Source of the DNA: Colocasia esculenta | Lineage: Eukaryota > Streptophyta > Magnoliopsida > Alismatales > Araceae | Reading direction: 5' to 3' | DNA: 64,000 nt | Assembly (NCBI GenBank): GCA_014218235.1 | Contig: CM024761.1 | Location: forward strand, 86,491,968-86,555,967 | Shown: positions 10,998-24,634 of the stretch, piece after piece | Numbering within the stretch: position 1 is the stretch's first letter | Layout: every line of letters starts with the position of its first letter | Position numbers and translations under genes: made by a program | Notes under the pieces: generated by a model | Databases searched by the model: none | What the model was told of the DNA's origin: nothing | The model's input: the letters and a program-made list of their open reading frames with translations, nothing else

Positions 10998-13900
10998 TGT
11001 AAGGCCCTCGAATTTCCGTCGCATTATTTGTATTTGCGTGTGTATATTTGTGCTTGTGTATGTATATACATATTTACGTACGTATTGATTAGTATAATTA
11101 CGTGTGCATATGTTTATATTAGATGTAAATAATGCATGTATTGAATGGTGATAGTATGGATACACTACCTTATACATATTGCATGTATATATGCATGGTA
11201 TGCATGGTTTTCTGCATATTTTAGACTTCTGGCCGAAGGCCATCTTGGCCCCTAGCCGTTGAGGTGGTGTCAGCGTCCAGACATGGACGCCAACACTAAT
11301 CCTGGCGTCGAGCGATATGGACGCCTATTTCTCTGGCCTGCATGCGCAGCAGAGCCAGAAACTCTAAAACAAGAAAGCTCAGCCATTGGGGGGGGTGTCC
11401 CCAACGGCTCTGAGAGCTGTCATGTCACCTTGTGAGTGGGAGAGAGGCCTCCCCTTAAGTATGAACCCGGAGCTGCCTTCCCCACCCCTCTCTTCACCTT
11501 TGCAAGAGGAGAAAAGAGAGAAAGAAAACCCTAGAAGAAAAACCATGAAAACCCCACTCTTTGCACCCAAAGATCCGACTTCCTGGAGCTAGATCAGGCC
11601 ATCTTCCACGACAAGAGGATAGCTGGAGCAAAGGAGGAGGCTTCCCCGACATCCCCTTGCTGTGGAGATCATCCAGGAGCCCGGAGGAAGAAGATCTAGG
11701 AGGCGTTTCTGCACCTTCTTGGGACTGCCCAAGGAGGGCTTTACCAACACCCTAGACCCATTGCAGTAATTTTTAAAAGGCAAGTGACCTAACCATAATG
11801 TCCCCGTATGTGTCTAGGTCGTTTCTACTATTTTTATGAATTTTCCCTCGAGTCCTAGACCCTCCCATTCACCCAAACTTGAGAGCTCGGGTCTGTGTTT
11901 CTGCACAGACCTGCATTGACGGCAAGGTCAATGGACGCTGAGATCATGCTTGGCGTCCATCGACCATGCCGCTGACACTGAGTCAGCGGCCAGAGACCGC
12001 CGCCAAGTTCCTCTGGACAGAACAGTGACCTGTTCTGCCCTTCCTATACACTATTTTCGGTATGGTTTCCGTGATGAGGATATATGGTAACCCTATACAC
12101 TATGTATACTGTCAAATGTGGTGTGTGGATGAGTGTGATGTGTGGTGGTGAATGTTAGAATATTGTATCCCATGAAATTGTAAGCATGATTTGTTGATAA
12201 TCTTGCCAATCTATGCTTTATGATTAACTAGTCTGAATGCCTCAGTTTTGTCAGATCATGAAGATTAGTGGGTCAGTGTATGTATACTCAATTTTGATAA
12301 TTTGTCCATGCTTGCATGAGTTGCTAATAAATTCGGTTCGGTAAATAAAAAGGCATGCAAGAAAGATTGTGGATGATTGATCTATGGTTGTATGATTTAG
12401 GGTAATTTTGTATTCTCAAATCATGCATATAATAGTAATCTCTGTTCAGACAGTAGCTTGCTAAATTTTGACTTGTGTGTATAAGTCCATATCAACTTAA
12501 ATTATGAATGGCATGCTAAATAGGTGTTTTATTTACTGTAAATCCCAATTAGCTCAGAAAAATCTGAAAAATTGAATGTATGATCTAGAACCCGAAAATA
12601 GCATGTGGTTAAAATTTCAGGTCATTTGGACCAGTACATAAGAAGTTATGTATTTTCCATGTGAAATATAGTAATCTATGTATGTTATCGTAATGTGATT
12701 AGATATTGCTTAAACCCAACTTGATTGGTGAAATTGACTGTGTGTTAAACTCCTGAAATCTGTAGTGCCATGTCAGGAAAAACAGAGAAATGCATATGAG
12801 TGAGAAAGTGAATGAGATGAAAAGTGCTATGTGTAAAACCATGTGTAAATGGTAAAATGTGTAAATGTGTAACTGTGCCAATGTGACACTGCTTCCGTAG
12901 AGGGCAGTGGAGCTGTATCAGGGAAAAGTCCCCCTGAGAAAGTTCAGTGTGTAAGTGACCCTAAGGGCATTAGGGGAAATCCTGGAGGTAGACAAGTACC
13001 ACTGGTTAGGGTGGAGACTTGTTCTCCCGGTTTGCGCAGTCCAAGAGTCGCCATTGGAATGCCTAGATGGCGTCTATGTGTAATGTGATGTGTATATGTC
13101 CTTCTTTGGTGGTTTGGACTATGTGTCACGGCACCTAAAATGTGTAATGTGAAATGTGTAATGTGTATGTGTTCATGTGTAAATGTGTAAATGAACAATG
13201 TGAATGTGTATGTGCAAAGTGTAACCATGTGAAAGAGGAAACTTGTGTAAAGAAAATGTGAAATTCTAAATGTGAGGATATGATATTGAAATCCATGTGA
13301 GACAAATCTGAAACCATGTGAAATCAGTAATTTATGTTGTTATCATCATGTTTATATGTGCAAAAATGTCTAGAATCCATGTTAGGGATAATTGATGAGC
13401 ACGGGTACAAAATAGCATGATTGGTTGTTCACATGATATGTTTTAAGCAACATGGTAGCTCTCATGTGTAGGTTTACAGCCATTAAACCATGTGAAACCA
13501 GCAACTTAAAGCATGTGAAAATGTCTATGTATATGCTTAAGAACATGTAAAACTCATGCTAGTTGTGTTTCCTTTCATATATGCACAGTGTTCATGTTGG
13601 TAGCTCTCATGTCTTGGTTCTTTAAAGACAAAATTTCATGAGTAAATTGAATAGAGAGCATGTGATAGGTAAAGTTTTATTCTTAGAAATCTGAAAGCAT
13701 GATCCATGTATTAAATTGTAAAACTTTCATGATAGGTTGAAACTTTCAAATGTCTAGCATGCCATGTGTTGAAAATTGTGAATGTGCATGTAGAAACCGC
13801 TATGACTTATACGTGTATGTTATGAGTAGTGTTGCTTGCTGAGTCTTTAGACTCACTCCTTGCTTCGGCGTACAGGTGTAGTTGGTGACGTGGCACCGTT

Positions 13901-14281
13901 GGAGGAGACAGTGGAGACGGACTCCGAGCGCGGAGATTAGACTTTGGAGTTCTTTGTGACTTGTGTATTTCATAGTATGTAATTTGAACATTGTATTAGA
14001 GTATCATGAAAAGAATGTATAAGTGTGGACATTATGTATTTTTATTTCAGCAATTTAAATTATGTGAACTTTTAGTTCTTTATTGTTAATTGCAAACTTC
14101 ATGTATGTTAAATGTGGATGATGAATGAATGGAGACAGTTGTCTTTTAGTTCCGCTACTCTGTTGTATATTCGCGTGTATCTCAGCTGTATGTATCGTTT
14201 GGGTAAATGTCCCACTGTGAGGACTCTCGCTATAGCGACGTGGGTTGGTATAACCGTACCGGTATAATGAGGGCCGTCACA
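10998..14281 (+). repeat. E2 3' LTR (3284 bp)
   Basis: Begins TGTAAGGCCCTCG and ends CGTCACA. It matches the 5' LTR 2803-6068 along its length with scattered substitutions and short indels. It is followed by the TTGCT target copy and then by E1 integrase sequence. Confidence 0.95.
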
Positions 14282-14286
14282 TTGCT
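14282..14286. repeat. Target-site duplication of E2, right copy
   Basis: TTGCT, paired with TTACT at 2798-2802. The E1 polyprotein continues directly after it. Confidence 0.85.
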
Positions 14287-15600
14287 CGTATGAGATGGTT
14301 TGATAGATTTCAGCACCATGTCTGTGTTCCAATGTAGTAGATGTCCGTGAGCATGTGTTAGCGGAGGCTCATGATTGCAATTCTCTATTCATCCTGTAAC
14401 ACTAAGATGTATCAAGACCTGAAGAGATATTTTGGTGGTCCGGCATGAAGAAGGTGTTGCGGATTATGTGTCTAGATGTCTAGTATGTCAGCAAGTGAAA
14501 GCCGAGCGGCAGCGACCATCCGGCCTTATGCAGAGGATGGATATCCCCGTATGGAAGTGGGAAGCTGTCCTATGGACTTCGTTTCGGGTTTGCCTCGATC
14601 TAGAAGGGGCAATGACTCGATTTGGGTAGTTGTATATAGATTCTCGAAGACTGCCATTTCTTGCTATGAAGAAGAAGCAGTCGTTAGAGAGTTTAGCTAG
14701 ATTGTATATTAGTGTACATTAGTTGCATGGTGTGCCGAAGTCAACATTTCGGATCGAGATCCGAGATTTACTTCGAGATTGGGAGGGTCTTCAGGATGCG
14801 TTAGGTTCGGAGCTTAAGCTCAGTTCGGCGTTTCATCCCAGACCGATGGTAGTCCGAGAGGACTATCCAGACGCTCGAGGATATGTTGAGAGCGTGTGTT
14901 CAGGATTGGAAGGATGATTGGGAGCGTCATTTACCTCTCGTGGAGTTCGCATACAACAAAGCTTTCATGCTAGTATTGGTATGGCTCCATTCGAGGCGTT
15001 GTATGGTAGGCCCTGCAGATCTCCTTTATGTTGGGAGGAGACTGGTGATAGGCAGTTGATCGGACCGGAGTTAGTTCAGGAAACTTCGGATAAGATTCAG
15101 CTTATCAGGAAAAGGCTTGTTGCGGCACAGGATAGGCAGAAGAGTTATGCCACAACAGGAGAAAGGATTTGGAGTTCGAGGTTGGCGATCATGTCTTCTT
15201 GAAGATATCGCCTACTCGAGGTGTCGTCAGATTTGGCAGGCATAGCAAGCTAAGCCCTAGATTCATTGGCCCATATGAGATTCTCAGACGTTTGGGCAGC
15301 GTGGCATATGAGCTAGCATTACCCCCAGCTTTGGGTAGCGTTCACCCTGTATTCCACGTATCTATGCTCAGGAAGTATGTCCGAGATCCGTCTCATGTGA
15401 TTAGTCATGAGCTAGTGGAGATTCAGCCAGATCTTTCGTATGTCGAGCAACCAGTAGCTATTCTTGACCGAAAGGTTCAGCATCTCCGGAACAAGAGAAT
15501 TGCGTCGGTGAAGGTCCTATGGTGGAACTTCTCACGCGAGGAGGCTACTTGGGAGCTTGAGGATGCGATGAAGAAGAAGTATCCCCTCTTGTTTGAGTAG
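14282..15600 (+). pseudogene. E1 pol, 3' part: integrase and chromodomain with many small deletions
   Basis: It aligns base for base with 9612-10952 of E2. From 14287 to about 15165 it shows roughly fifteen to twenty losses of one to three bases and no clear gains, so the integrase reads in short frames only. Recognisable pieces are the zinc segment (CLVCQQVKAERQRP near 14480), VSGLPRSRRGND, HPRPM near 14845 where the family has HPQTDG, and ASIGMAPFEALYGRPC. From 15169 to the stop at 15598-15600 the 143-codon C-terminal part is fully open, with no indel relative to E2, and ends with the chromodomain (NFSREEATWELE). The sharp change in indel density is odd and could be an assembly error. Confidence 0.88.
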
Positions 15601-15609
15601 TGTCGTTCT

Positions 15610-15645
15610 AACTTCGAGGACGAAGTTTCTTTAAGGGGGAGAGGG
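15610..15645 (+). promoter_or_regulatory. E1 hairpin and polypurine tract
   Basis: The same AACTTCG/CGAAGTT stem and AAGGGGGAGAGGG run as in E2, ending at the 3' LTR start (15646). Confidence 0.85.
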
Positions 15646-18600
15646 TGTAAGGCCCTCGAATTTCCGTCGCATTATTTGTATTTGTGTGTGTGTATATTTG
15701 TGCTTGTGTATGTATATACATACTTACGTACGTTATAATTAGTACAATTACGTGTGCATGTGTTTATACTATATGTAAATAATGCATGTATTGAATGGTG
15801 ATAGTATGGATACATTACCATATACATATTGCATGTAATATGCATGGTATGCATGGTTTTCTACATATTTTAGACTTCTGGCCGAAGGCCATCTTGGCGT
15901 CAACCCCTAGCCGTTGAGGTGGTGTCAGCGTCCAGACATGGATGCCAACCCTAATCCTGGCGTCTAGCGATATGGACGCCTATTTCTCTAGCCTGCATGC
16001 ACAGCAGAGCCAGAAATTCCGGAAACAAGAAAGCTCAGCCGTTGGGGAGCTGTCCCCAATGCTCTGAGAGCTGTCTTGTCACCCTGTGATGTGGGAGAGA
16101 GGTCTTCCCACATGTTAAAACCCGGATCTGCCTTCTCCCACCCCTCTCTTCACCTTTGCAGAGAGAAACCAGGAGAAAAACCCTAGTTGAGCTGTGAGAA
16201 AACCCACTCTTTGCACCCAAAGATCCGACTTCCGATTAGGATCCGGCCATCTTCCATGACAAGAATAGCTGGAGCAAAGCAGGAGGCTTCCGAGACATCC
16301 CCTTGCTGTGGAGACCATCCAGGACCCAGAGGAAGAAGATCTAGGAGGACAGTTGCACCTTCTTGGGACTGCCCAAGGAGGGCTTCTCCGAGCACTTTGA
16401 TCCATTGGAGCATTTTCTAAAAGGCAAGTGACCAAACCATAATGTCCCCGTATGTGTCTAGGTCGATTCTACAATTTTTGTATATTTTTCCCTCGAGTCC
16501 TAGACCCTCACATTCACCCAACTTGAGAGCTCAGGTCTGTGTTTCTGTACAGACTTGCGTTGATGGCAAGGTCAATGGACGCTGAGATCATGCTTGGCGT
16601 CCATCGACCATGCCACTGACCCTGAGTCAGCGGCCAGAGACCGCCGCCAAGTTCCTCTGGACAGAACAGTGACCTGTTCTGCCCTTCCTATACAACTATT
16701 TTCGGTATGGTTTCCGTGATGAGGATATATGGTAACCCTATACACTAAGTATACTGCTAAATGTGGTGTGTGGATGAGTGTGATGGGTGGTGGTGAATGT
16801 TAGAAAACTGGTATTCCGTGAATTTGTAAGCATGATTGTTGATAATCTTGTCAATCCATGTTTCATGATTAGGATTAGTCTGAATGCCTCAGTTTTGTCA
16901 GATCATGAAGATGTAGATCAGTATATGTATACTCAATTTTGGTAAATTGTCCATGCTTGTATAAATTGCTAATAAATTCGGTTCGGTAAATAAAAGGCAT
17001 GTAAGAATGAATTGTGGTGATCGATCTATAGATGTATGATTTCGGGTAATTCTGTATTCTCAAATCATGCATAGAACAGTAGTCTCTGTTCAGACAGTAG
17101 CTTGCTAAAATTTTGACTTGTGTGTATAAGTCCATATCGACCTAAATTGTGAATGGCATGCGAAATAGGTATTTGATTTTCTATAAATTCTATTTAGCTC
17201 ATAAAAATCTGAAAAATTGAAGTATGACCTTGAACCCGAAAATAGTATGTGGTTAAAATTTCAGGTCATTTGGACCAGTATATAAGGATTTATGTATTTT
17301 TCATGTGAAATGTAATAATCTATGTATGTTATCGTAATGTGGTTAGATATTGTTTAACCCAACCTGATTAGTGCATTTACTGTGTGTTAAACTCCTGAAA
17401 TCTGTAGTGCCATGCCAAGAAAAATAGAGATATGCATGTGAGTGAGAAAGTGAATGAGATGAAAAGTGATATGTGTAAAACCATGTGTAAATCGGTAAAA
17501 TGTGTAAATGTGTAACTGTGCCAATGTGACACTGCTTCCGTAGAGGGCAGTGGAACTGTATCAGGGAAAAGTCCTCCTGAGAATGTTTAGTGTGTAAGTG
17601 ACCCTAAGGGTATTAGGGGGAAATCCTGGAGGTGGACAAGTACCACTGGTTAGGGTGGAGACTTGTTCTCCCGGTCTGTGTAGTCCAAGAGTCGCCATTG
17701 GAATGCCTAGATGGCGTCTATGTGTAATGTGATGTGTATATGTCCTTCTTTGGTGGTTTGGACTATGTGTCACGGCACCTAAAATGTGTAATGTGTAATG
17801 TGTAATGTGTATGTGTTCATGTGTAAATGTGTAAGTGAACAATGTGAATGTGTATGTGCAAAGTGCAACTATGTGGAAGAGGAAACTTGTGTAAAGAAAA
17901 TGTGAAATTCTAAATGTGAGGATATGATATTGAAATCCATGTGAGACAAATCTGAAACCATGTGAAATCAGTAATTTCATGTTGTTGTCATCATGTTTAT
18001 ATGTGTGAAAATGTCTAGAATCCATGTTAAGGATAATTGATGAGCACGGGTACAAAATAGCATGATTGGTTGTTCACATGATATGTTTTAAGCAACATGG
18101 TAGCTCTCATGTGTAGTTTACAGCCATAAACCATGTGAAACCAGCAATTTAAAGCATGTGAAATGTCTATGTATGTGTTAAAAACATGTAAAACCCATGC
18201 TAGTTGTGTTTTCCTTTCATATATGCACAATGTTCATGTTGGTAGCTCTCATGTCTTGGTTCTTTAAAGGTAAACTTTCATGAGTAAATTGAATAGAGAG
18301 CATGTGATAGGTAAAGTTTTATTCTTTGAAATCTGAAAGCATGATCCATGTATTAAATGGTAGAACATTCATGATAGGTTGCAACTTCAAATGACTAGCA
18401 TGCCATGTGTTGAAAATTTTGAGTGTGTATGTAAAAACCGCTATGACTTATACGTGTACGTTATGAGTAGTGTTGCTTGCTGAGTCCTTAGACTCACTCC
18501 TTGCTTCGGCGTACAGGTGTAGTTTGTGACGTGGCATCGTTGGAGGAGACAGTGGAGACGGACTCCGAGCGCGGAGATTAGTCTTTGGAGTTTCTTTGTG

Positions 18601-18923
18601 ACTTGTGCATTTCATAGTATGTAATTTGAACGTTGTATTAGAGTATCATGAAAAGAATGTATAAGTGTGGACATTATGTATTTATATTTCAGCAATTTAA
18701 ATTATGTGATCTTTTAGTTCTTTATCGTTAATTGCAAACTTCATGTATGTTAAATGTGGATGATGAATGAATGAAGACAGTTGTTTTTTACTTCCGCTAC
18801 TCTGTTGTATATTCTCGTGTATCTCAGTTGTATGTATCATTTGGGTAAATGTCCCACTGTGAGGACTCTCGCTATACCGACGTGGGTTGGTATAACCGTA
18901 CCAGTATAATGAGGACCGTCACA
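15646..18923 (+). repeat. E1 3' LTR (3278 bp)
   Basis: Starts TGTAAGGCC, ends CCGTCACA, and is of the same family as both E2 LTRs. It differs from them more than they differ from each other. Many small indels fall in about 16020-16420, where the other two copies agree. Confidence 0.94.
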
Positions 18924-21447
18924 AATAGGCTATCACTTTTTCATTCTGCATTAAAACACAACCTAGACCGATTCCAGATGCATCAGTGTAGACTGAGAAT
19001 CCTTCGCCCTCAATTGGTAACACGAGGACTAGTGCAGATGTTAGGCATTTCTTTAGTGTCTGAAAGCTTTTTCACATTCTTTGCTCCAGACATATGGATT
19101 CTCCTTTCGCATAAGGTGAGTAAGAGTAACGGCTATATTGGAGAAGTCTTTTATGAACTGCTTGTAATAGCCAGCCAGTCCAAGAAAGCTTCTAATTTCA
19201 GTGACAATAGTTGGTCTTTCCTAATTTAGAATAGCTTTCACCTTGGAAGGATCAACAGTGATACCATCCTTGGATATGACATGGCCTAGAAATGAGACAT
19301 CCTCGAGCCAGAACTCATACTTGCTCAATTTGGCGTAGAGCTTGTTGTCACGTAAGATCTGTAGAGCGATCCTGAGATGCTCCTCATACTTTTCCTTGGT
19401 CATGTAGTATATGAGAATATCATCAATAAATACCATGACGAATTTGTCGAGGTATGGCCGATAGATGCTGTTCATTAATTACATGAAGGCTGCAAGAGCA
19501 TTGGTTAGTCCAAAAGGCATAACTACAAATTCAGAATGTTTGTACCTGCTCCTGAAAGCTATCTTGTAAATATCCGCATCTTTAATTCTCATCTGATGAT
19601 ATCCCGATTTAAGGTCAATCTTAGAAAAATATTTGGCTCCTGATATTTGATCAAATAATTCATTGACGAGAGGCAGAGGGTATTTGTTCTTGATAGTCAG
19701 TTGATTCAACTGCCTATAGTCAATGCATAACCTCATGGATCCATCTTTCTTTTTGACAAACAACATAGGTGCTCCCCAAGGAGAAGTACTTGGTCTAATA
19801 AAACCTTTTTCTAGCAACTCCATCAATTGTTCCTTCAGCTCCTTCAACTCGGCAGGAGACATTCTATAAGGTTGATGAGACATCAGTGCAACTCCAGGTG
19901 TTAGATCAATTGAAAAGTTTACATCTCGTTTAGGTGGTATTCCTGGCAGCTCATCAGGGAAAACGTCGTAATATTCTTGCACTATGTGTATGTCAGCTAT
20001 CTTGGGTGCTTTCTTTTCAACTACTATGGCAGCAAGGAATCCCACACATCCCTTTCTTATCATGCTTTGTGCCCGAATAGCAGAGACGAGAGACAAGCGC
20101 CTCTTGTGTCTATGTCCCGTGAAGGTCAATTTAGGGAATTCACTAAAGAAAATTTTCCCTCTTCTACAATCGACAATAGTCCCATAAGTGGATAGCCAAT
20201 CGGCTCCCAATATAACATCATAGCCTTCCATGGGCATACAAACCAGGTCGACTCTTAGATTGAGTTCGCCAATCATAACGTCAACTAATGGAAAATATTT
20301 GTTCAATTGAGCTTTCTCCCCCAGTGGTGTAGTAATAGGTAATTCAAAACTCATGGATGTAGGTTTAACATTTAACATATCAGCAAATGCTTGTGATATG
20401 AACGAATGTGTTGTGCCAGTATCAAACAAAACAAATGTTGATTGAGAAAAGACTGGTAAAGTACCTTCCACGACTCCACCCTCTTCAGTGTTTTCTGCTT
20501 CTTGCACAGCTTGCAATCTGCCTGGCTTCTTTTGTCCGACAGGACGCTTCTCATTCTCTTTGAGTAAGGGGCAGTCAGTAATACGATGCTCTCGACTCCC
20601 ACAACGTAGGCATGCACCTACCTTCCTCCAGCATTCTACGGCAGTGTGACCAAGCTTGTTACAGTGCTTGCATTTGGGTTTGTTTGGGGTAGAGGGGGTG
20701 AAGACCTTGGGCTTCCGCTCTTGGCTTGGCCCATCAGTGTTGTTGAACGACCTTTTCGTGCCGTTGGTGGGTTTGCTCGAGGATCCTGATGTTTGTTCCT
20801 TCTTGACCATTCTACCCTTGATGCAATCGGTGAGGTCGGTCGCATCCTCTAGTAATTGGGCCTTCTTGACCATTTCTTCATAGATCAGGATGTCGAGCGG
20901 TGCAAGTTGTATGATGTATGCGGGCTTGAGCCCGTTGAGAAAATGCCTTGCCTTCATTTTCTCAGTGCCGACAAGGTGATTGGCATATCATGCCAACCGT
21001 GAGAATTGAGCTTCATATTCTACAACTGAGAGGTTCCTTTGCTTCAGCGCAGCATATTCAAAAGCCTTCCTTTTACTCTTTCAGAAAAATATTTGGAGTT
21101 GAAATGGTCCTTAAACTCATTCCAGGTGAATTGTGCATTCGCCGAGTGGCTTCTACTGACTCTCACAACACACAGGCATGTCTTTCAAGTTGGAATGTTG
21201 CTAACAGTAATTTGTCCCCATTCACGCATTGCATGATGCAGAAAATAAGTTCAATCTCCTTCAGCCAGTGCTCGGCCTCATCTGGGTCCATTGTTCTACT
21301 GAACCTAGACGGGTTCATGCTGCAGAAGTTTCTATGTAAGTCCCCAGCTCCACGATTACCACCACTCTGAGTGGCTTGAACCAGAGCCCTAGTCAAGTCT
21401 TACAGAGTCTACTGCATATCATAGAGTTGTGCACGCTCCACTGCCAT
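18924..21447 (-). pseudogene. E3 gag-pol: gag, protease, RT and start of RNase H
   Basis: This is the minus-strand gag-pol of a Ty3/gypsy element related to E1/E2. The start is probably the ATG at 21447 (MAVERAQ). Gag reads GGNRGAGDLHRNF and continues with stops and frame breaks to about 20957. From 20957 to 19479 there is a 492-codon open stretch with knuckles CKHCNKLGHTAVEC and CLRCGSREHRITDC, protease VLFDTGTTHSFIS, and RT FSKIDLKSGYHQM. The RT active site VVFIDDIL-type motif (VMVFIDDILIYY) lies at about 19415-19440, after a stop at about 19476-19478. RNase H (YTDASGIGLGCVLMQ) lies near 18960, after a further stop near 19220 and a one-base loss near 19065. Coding stops at 18924 where E1 is inserted; the rest lies left of the window. 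There is no intron at the gag position where E2 has one. Confidence 0.9.
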
Positions 21448-21631
21448 TGATGATGTTCTAAGTTCCTTCAAGAGAAAACTTAATGTAAGATATTGAAGTT
21501 GCACTGAGTTTGTGCATGTGTGAGTTTGTTTTAACTTATTACCCATGGTTCTAACCATCTCTCACATAGGTATGGAATTTGACTCTTAGTCGAGGTAGGT
21601 CAATCCTAGATCATCATATACTTAAGAATAA

Positions 21632-21648
21632 CCTAGGCTCTGATACCA
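21632..21648 (-). promoter_or_regulatory. E3 primer binding site (initiator tRNA-Met type)
   Basis: Read on the minus strand this is TGGTATCAGAGCCTAGG, six bases inside the LTR end at 21655. Confidence 0.9.
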
Positions 21649-21654
21649 CAAAAC

Positions 21655-24634
21655 TGTAATGCCCCGATGCGAAATATATATCGAAGCGATATTACAGTTA
21701 AATAAATAGTATAGAGCGAAAAATAACATCAAACCATTGCACAATTTGAAATAACGCCAAATAAAATCCAACTTCATTAATAACTCCTCAATCAACTATT
21801 ACATTCACTCATTTGAGCCAAAACTAGGGCCCATAGTACTTTATTCAAATCCAGACTATTACATATTGACTAACTAATGACTAACTAACTACTAAAAAGT
21901 ATGGGTTGTCATAAAACCTGTCACTCTTGCACATCCTCGTCCCCTTCCTCGTGAGTATGGTAGTCTCCATCAGACTCACCTGAAACACATGAAATAAATA
22001 GCGCAGGATGAGCAATAAACGTCCAGTAGGACTTAATATCTAATATAAACATGCATGCTTTAAGTGATTAATGTCTTGTCAAGCAGGCTAACTAGAGAGA
22101 ACGATCAAGTATAGTCAAGAGAGTAATGTCGCATAATAACGAGAAATAATAGCACTTTCACGAGAGTATAGCACAACAAGCATGATAACAAATTGACCAT
22201 GTAATGAAATAGCATGTAATGCTTGCACAAAGGTGCACTAGTAGAGATAGCACTTTTTCATGGAGCTTCTTGTCAACCGAGAGAACATAGTATAGTGATT
22301 GATTGTCATAGATTAAATCTTGATAGTATAAATGGCACTGGATATAATGCTGACATCCTAATCATTGAACTCACGCGGGCAAATAGCACTTTTTGGGCGC
22401 ACCTCCCAAGACCAGATCGGGCCCTATTGCCTAGCATTGGTTATGTTTAATATCTAAGACAATCAAGTGTATGGCCAAATTGAGTACCAAGAATATATGA
22501 GAGTAGTAGTAGACGAATAGATGACAGAGTATAGAGAGATTGTGAACAGATGAGAGTATAGAGATAGTAGATGAGAACATGATCTTAATTGTAAAACAAC
22601 AATAAACAGACGATAATAACAGTTGCACAACACACATGGTCATGTGCCAGCAGTCTGGTAGAAGTGACAACCACCCATAAGCCGTGCTATGAACACAGGC
22701 TAAAGGTCCGACGTGATCTCCATGTAAGAGAGAACACACTAAGGCCGTTGGATCATGCTGATCCCTAAGGGTATAATAGGGTTTAATGGCACACCCCGCT
22801 CGTCGGCAATGGATGTCCGCCATTGCCAAGCAGACTTACGCAGGCCTTGACAAGGAGTTCCTAGTCTTGTCAAGAATATTTCCCAACAGAGAGTGTGTCG
22901 TGCCGCTCGAAGGTCGAGGGACGCGATAGCGATCATGCGAATAAAATGAAGACAAATCCATTAAAATAATAGGAATATTAAATGAATAATTGTAGTTAAT
23001 TACCAGATATTTTATTGAGTAAATTGATAGGGCTTCATGGAAACCATTTATGTATAGTGTGTGCATGTGTAAGATAATCATGATAGCAAGAGATAGTTAC
23101 GCACATGGCTTTTATTTAATGAAAAATTAAGATAATATTGCCCATTATTATTAAACAGGTCGTTACTATTCATAACAGTACAATTTAAGTGTCGAACAGT
23201 GATTAAATTGCATGATTAACATAGATTGCATGAAGAATTGGGGTTCTATCTGACACAGTAAAACACAACAAAGGCACCTATCACGATTCAAATCGTGACA
23301 GGATGATCAGTCGCGATCATTAGAACAAAAACAAGCCATTTGACAGATACTCTAAATACGACGGAGTGAACGATCGTGATTAGGGCAATCGATCCATGAA
23401 TGCGACATCGGGGTCTGTCGTGTTATGGACAATCGGTACGGGCCTAGAGATCCGACGAGTCGAGCCGTCACGTTCATGTCACGATGCGCTCATCTGTCAT
23501 GACCCTCATGAGAATCACGGCGGGTCGGGCCGTCGCGTTCTCAGAGGGCCTGGCCGAATCCCAAAGGTGAAGTGGTTCACTTGGGATTTCGGGCCAGTCC
23601 TCCATGGACTTGATAAAGGGCCATTCAAAATTGCATATAAAATCGCATACCTGTCCAAACCTTCTAAGACAAGTTTTATACGAAAGTAGACAAGCAGATG
23701 TATCAACATTAACAAGTAATTAGAAAATAGTCACGGTGTGGTCATGCAGTAGATAAGTTAAATCTCGGTGACCTAAAACCATACACAGAGATGGAATTTG
23801 ATTTAATTTGAATAGGGTACACGATAGAAATTGGTAAAAATGGTATCAATGGATTCCAGACATTGAGTAGTATGTACAGTAAAAGTTTCATGATCCGAAA
23901 GTAAGCATGGATATGGGATTTGGGCACATAAGTCAAGTCGGGTACATGTTCATGACAGCACATTGAACATGAAATACTCATCCATGGCATGATCATGGTC
24001 TACCTAGGGACAAATTTAATTTGTTTTTGCTTGAGAGATTGCCTACCTTTTCACGCTTGCAAGATCCTAAGGCTTGAATGAGAAAACTGGGAAGAACACC
24101 TCGTTCCTAGCCTTCTCCTTCTTGTTCTCCTTGTCCAAAGTCTCCTATCATTCATCCTCCAAGCTCCAGAGACGGTCTAGGGTTGGGTAGAGATGAATTG
24201 GTGGTGTATTTTTTTGTTTTAAGAGTTCTTATTCACTTAAAACTCTTCCTTTTCCCAAACTCTGAATTTCCAATATTTATCTCACATTCTCCTACCCTTT
24301 ATCTACCTAATAGGATTGAGGAGAGGTCTAATTTCATGGGCAAAGGGTTTGGGTAGGTCTAGGACTCTTTTACAGATAATTAAGAGTTAAAATAATCATT
24401 ATCTTAACCCTTTTTCCATTTATTATTAATTAAGGTGTGAATTTACACTTAATACTCTCCCATCTACAATGGGCTCTTAGCTTTTAGGCCCATTAATCTA
24501 TTCATGGGCCATTAATGTAAACCCAACTCCTATTTTGACTTAATGGGTTTAATTATTCTCTTTTTCTTCAAATTATTCTCATTTTATTTCAATTTAATAT
24601 CATTTATTAAATTATAAATTTCAGAGTTGCTACA
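21655..24634 (-). repeat. E3 5' LTR (2980 bp)
   Basis: On the minus strand it begins TGTAGCAACTCTGAA (24634) and ends GGGGCATTACA (21655) next to the primer site. A plus-strand LTR of the same family starts at 61633 with the same 15 bases. A cluster of TCGCGA/CGTCGCG-type words lies at about 23280-23560. The open stretches in it are short and look like chance. Confidence 0.88.

Larger units (their letters stand above)
2803..14281 (+). mobile_element. E2, nearly complete Tekay/Del-like Ty3/gypsy retrotransposon inserted in E1
   Basis: An 11,479-bp element with both LTRs, primer binding site, gag-pol with chromodomain, polypurine tract and target duplication. The LTRs begin TGTAAGG and end CGTCACA. 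Order of parts: 5' LTR 2803-6068, primer site 6074-6091, gag-pol 6249-10952, conserved hairpin and polypurine tract 10962-10997, 3' LTR 10998-14281. It went into a member of its own family at the RNase H/integrase boundary. The LTRs are very similar but differ by a 14-bp-scale indel near their start and by scattered changes, so the insertion is recent but not brand new. Coding breaks make it unable to produce its own full polyprotein. Confidence 0.95.
14282..18923 (+). mobile_element. E1, right part: integrase, chromodomain and 3' LTR
   Basis: This resumes E1 after the E2 insertion and ends with its 3' LTR at 18923. The next bases, AATAG, begin the interrupted RNase H of E3 on the opposite strand, so E1 inserted into E3. 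AATAG is the candidate right copy of the 5-bp target duplication, but the left copy lies outside the window and cannot be checked. Confidence 0.92.

Noticed and set aside
19479..20957. A 492-codon open frame on the minus strand that might pass for a host gene
   Set aside because: It has gag knuckles, a retroviral-type protease and RT motifs in order and is framed by an LTR and primer site, so it is E3 gag-pol.
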